A DNA stretch of 7,736 nt from Bacteroidales bacterium. GTDB lineage: Bacteria; Bacteroidota; Bacteroidia; Bacteroidales; WCHB1-69. Of the stretch, positions 6,114 to 7,736 are shown in pieces; position 1 is the stretch's first letter, and each line of letters begins with the position of its first letter. Made by a program: the position numbers and the translations under genes. The stretch is from the NCBI GenBank assembly GCA_017964755.1, contig JAGCRI010000159.1, positions 1 to 7,736 of the forward strand, read 5' to 3'. A model generated the notes under the pieces. It was not told the DNA's origin. It did not search any database and saw nothing but the letters and a program-made list of their open reading frames with translations.

Positions 6114-7391
6114 TTAATGTTTCAGAAGCCAATCAGTAATAGGTACGCATCGGATAGTATATTCATCCACCTGAATATCACGCTGTTCACCTTGCATCAT
6201 GATGAGTGTTAGGTTTCTGCACCGCGTAGCGGCGGCACCTTTCAAAAGACCACCGATTTCACGGTTGTAGAGTTTTGTTGACGGTTTGCTGAAATCGTAT
6301 GTGACTTGCACCAATTCAGTGACGTGTCCTTTGTCCACAATGGCGAAATCCACCTCATAGCTGCGATTCTCTCGCAGGTAAAACAGTTCTTGCGTGGCGT
6401 ATTCCATGCGGCGGAGCAATTCCACGCATACCACATTCTCCAGACGCCACCCCAAGTTGTCAGGTTGGAGAACATCAGAGTGGTCGCTGACGAATGCCGT
6501 ATCAATAGCATATACCTTACGGTAGTTCTGCCGCTCAATGCTCTTGAACGAATATCGCGGAATCAGACGCATAAGGTAGGACTTTTCGATATAATTGACG
6601 TAATTTTTAGTCGTGTGAATTGAGTTCAACCGGTATGTCTTTTGAATATCCTGATAATTAATCTCCTGACAAAAACGATCAAGGAGACCGTTGGCGATTT
6701 GCTGTAAAGTCTTCTTGTAACGAATCTTATACCTTTTGCAGATGTCCTTGTTTATGATAGCATCAAGCAGAGCGCGGACATACTTGCTTTGATTTTTTAA
6801 GTTGAAGGTTTCGGGCAGCCCTCCTAACATCAGATAGTTGTCAAGTGCATGTTGACGCAAACCCTCTGCTTTGGTAGTCAACCCCTGAATATCAACATTA
6901 TTCGCCATACAATAGTCTTCGTATGAGAAAGGAAAGAGACGGATTTCGTTGTATCGTCCGGTAATATGCGTACTCAAGTCGTCACCCAGCAGGTTTGCGT
7001 TACTTCCAGTAAGAATCAGATGTAACTTCTGCCGTAACAGTCGGTTGACGAACAACGGCCATTTGTCGATATTCTGCACTTCATCAAGAAAAAGATAGTC
7101 AAAGTCCCCATAGATCCGATAAAGGTTCTCCATTAGGAGGTGCATTTCGGGGGCTTTCAGGGAAGCCAGCACGGCATCATCAAAGTTGGCGTATGCGAAC
7201 GACACGCCGCTTTCCTTAAGCACTTTCTGACATAAGGTTGACTTTCCGCAACGCCGCACACCGATAACGATTTGAGCAACAGGACTGTCTATCTCCAATT
7301 GAGACTCTTCCCTACGTGTGACAAATTGACTGAAATCGGTGCTTTCCAGTTCCTCACGCTGGTCGCGCAAAACTCTTTCCAATTCATTCAT
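6114..7391 (-). CDS. AAA-family ATPase with C-terminal DUF4143-like domain
   Basis: 425 aa from the ATG at 7391. An in-frame ATG at 7433 is rejected because a promoter -7 box (7415-7422) lies between the two. The N-terminal half is an AAA/STAND-like P-loop ATPase: Walker A GVRRCGKST (44-52), Walker B LFLDE (100-104, Asp103/Glu104), and sensor-like LTGSN (127-131), followed by the helical LGGLPE segment usual in this family. The C-terminal half matches DUF4143, a PD-(D/E)xK nuclease-like fold, with LENVVCVELLRR, YEVDFAIV (Asp348) and LVQVTYD (360-366). Where nuclease-active relatives have E-x-K, this one has Gln362 and Thr364, so cleavage activity is doubtful. Such proteins are widespread in Bacteroidales, often many per genome, with no settled role. 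The composition is less A+T-rich than the genes downstream. It leads the minus-strand unit. Confidence 0.88.
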   Translation of the reverse strand: MNELERVLRDQREELESTDFSQFVTRREESQLEIDSPVAQIVIGVRRCGKSTLCQKVLKESGVSFAYANFDDAVLASLKAPEMHLLMENLYRIYGDFDYLFLDEVQNIDKWPLFVNRLLRQKLHLILTGSNANLLGDDLSTHITGRYNEIRLFPFSYEDYCMANNVDIQGLTTKAEGLRQHALDNYLMLGGLPETFNLKNQSKYVRALLDAIINKDICKRYKIRYKKTLQQIANGLLDRFCQEINYQDIQKTYRLNSIHTTKNYVNYIEKSYLMRLIPRYSFKSIERQNYRKVYAIDTAFVSDHSDVLQPDNLGWRLENVVCVELLRRMEYATQELFYLRENRSYEVDFAIVDKGHVTELVQVTYDFSKPSTKLYNREIGGLLKGAAATRCRNLTLIMMQGEQRDIQVDEYTIRCVPITDWLLKH

Positions 7392-7414
7392 ATCTGCTAT
7401 ATTTAAATTTATTG

Positions 7415-7443
7415 CAAAGATACACTTTTTCAATAAATTACAA
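7415..7443 (-). promoter_or_regulatory. Bacteroidetes-type promoter for the AAA ATPase
   Basis: On the minus strand TATCTTTG (7422 to 7415) is a perfect TAnnTTTG -7 box, 23 bp before the ATG at 7391. A TTG at 7443-7441 lies 18 bp upstream; an alternative TTTG at 7450-7447 is 24 bp away and is part of the first 33-bp repeat. This placement supports the shorter start for the ATPase. Confidence 0.65.
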
Positions 7444-7447
7444 TTGC

Positions 7448-7532
7448 AAACTGCACTAATCGGTAAGTTTTTAGTCGTCTAAACTGCACTAATCGGTAAG
7501 TTTTTAGTTGCCTAAACTGCACTAATCGGTAA
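7448..7532. repeat. 33-bp tandem repeats upstream of the ATPase
   Basis: Two full units (7448-7480 and 7481-7513) and a partial third (7514-7532) share AAACTGCACTAATCGGTAA. The first two also share GTTTTTAGT and differ only at a few bases before the unit end. A weaker echo, GATGCACTAAAC, lies at 7547-7558. The array touches the -33 region of the ATPase promoter. A 33-bp period is about three helical turns, so bound proteins would line up on one face of the DNA; a role as operator sites is inference. Confidence 0.85.
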
Positions 7533-7581
7533 AATGTTGTCAGTTTGATGCACTAAACATACTTTTCAATTACAGTTACAC

Positions 7582-7648
7582 AAGAAGACTTTTTTAGATT
7601 TTGGCAGTAAGCCTGTTTGCCGGCTGCCGCAATGAGAACTTAGACAAT
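7582..7648 (+). pseudogene. Possible lipoprotein signal-peptide remnant
   Basis: In the plus direction the bases encode KKTFL, then, after a one-base shift at 7597, ILAVSLFAGC followed by RNENLDN: a charged start, a hydrophobic core and a lipobox-like end. No ATG precedes it, and an in-frame TAG (7595-7597) closes the second frame. It may be the decayed start of a lipoprotein gene, cut off by the right 63-bp repeat, or chance. Weak call. Confidence 0.22.
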
Positions 7649-7711
7649 CTACCCCATATTATTCATGACATAATGATAATGCGGCCCGAAGCGCTTGAAG
7701 GCGGCCTCTTC
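7649..7711 (-). repeat. Right copy of 63-bp perfect direct repeat; 3' end of the resident gene
   Basis: Identical to 3112-3174, offset 4537 bp. It runs from the stop codon (TAG at 7651-7649) back 20 codons into the gene at the right edge. Identity stops on the far side within that gene's reading frame (CAATTG here, TAGTGC at the left copy). This copy keeps the gene intact. Confidence 0.9.
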
Positions 7712-7735
7712 CAATTGTTTCTGGAATTGCGGGTG
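7649..7735 (-). CDS. C-terminal end of an unidentified gene (5' part outside window)
   Basis: Only the last 28 codons and the TAG stop are visible. The peptide begins HPQFQKQLEE and ends AAFKRFGPHYHYVMNNMG. I cannot name the family from this tail. The minus frame is preferred over the plus frame because its codons look natural for a core gene, with many G or C third bases, and because the 63-bp repeat begins exactly at its stop codon and covers whole codons. Before the accessory block arrived it was probably convergent with tdh, with about 10 bp between the two stop codons (inference from the left repeat copy). Confidence 0.6.
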   Translation of the reverse strand, partial: HPQFQKQLEEAAFKRFGPHYHYVMNNMG

Positions 7736-7736
7736 C

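Noticed and set aside
6306..6623. Plus-strand 105-aa ORF inside the ATPase gene
   Set aside because: Antisense shadow of a well-supported coding region with clear motifs on the minus strand.
7392..7433. Upstream ATG start for the AAA ATPase (14 extra residues)
   Set aside because: The extra codons cover the TATCTTTG -7 box, so the transcript would begin within them. The ATG at 7391 follows at a normal distance.
7448..7532. CRISPR array
   Set aside because: The units are directly adjacent with near-identical sequence throughout, so there are no unique spacers, and no cas genes are visible.
3112..7711. Simple insertion sequence or composite transposon
   Set aside because: No transposase and no terminal inverted repeats at the block ends were seen. 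The flanking duplication is 63 bp and is coding sequence, much longer than known target-site duplications of a few to about a dozen bases.

Overview
The window looks like chromosomal DNA from a gut-type Bacteroidales bacterium (Bacteroides, Prevotella or Muribaculaceae-like; the genus cannot be fixed by eye). The evidence is a GldH-type lipoprotein next to a glycine-rich TonB-like protein, a short-chain (SDR) type threonine dehydrogenase, promoters of the Bacteroidetes form TAnnTTTG, and almost no Shine-Dalgarno sequences.

Left part, positions 1-3101, all on the plus strand, is ordinary core genome. It holds the C-terminal end of a TonB-like energy transducer, gldH five bases later, then a promoter and an apparent transcription unit of an MBL-fold hydrolase (glyoxalase II-like), folE (GTP cyclohydrolase I) and an SDR-type L-threonine 3-dehydrogenase. 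These functions are well supported by motifs. They concern cell-envelope energy transfer, thiol-ester or general hydrolase chemistry, pterin/folate synthesis and threonine breakdown.

Right part, 3112-7711, is an accessory block about 4.5 kb long bracketed by a perfect 63-bp direct repeat (3112-3174 and 7649-7711). The repeat is exactly the last 20 codons plus stop of a minus-strand gene that enters from the right edge. The right copy is joined to the rest of that gene, while the left copy is an orphan tail 10 bp after the threonine dehydrogenase stop. This resembles an element integrated at the 3' end of a gene and flanked by att-like repeats, yet no integrase or transposase is visible between the copies.

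The cargo all reads on the minus strand: a DUF4143-type AAA ATPase (6114-7391) with a promoter and 33-bp tandem repeats just upstream, a tiny 27-codon ORF, a 197-aa unknown protein that lacks a signal peptide, a 223-aa exported unknown protein, and a 280-aa exported unknown protein. The 280-aa and 197-aa proteins appear related to each other. The three unknown genes are visibly richer in A+T than the core genes and the ATPase, so the block may be a mosaic. A 545-bp gene-free stretch (4017-4561) carries a promoter, a palindrome and a strong hairpin, and it looks like interspersed non-coding repeat DNA.
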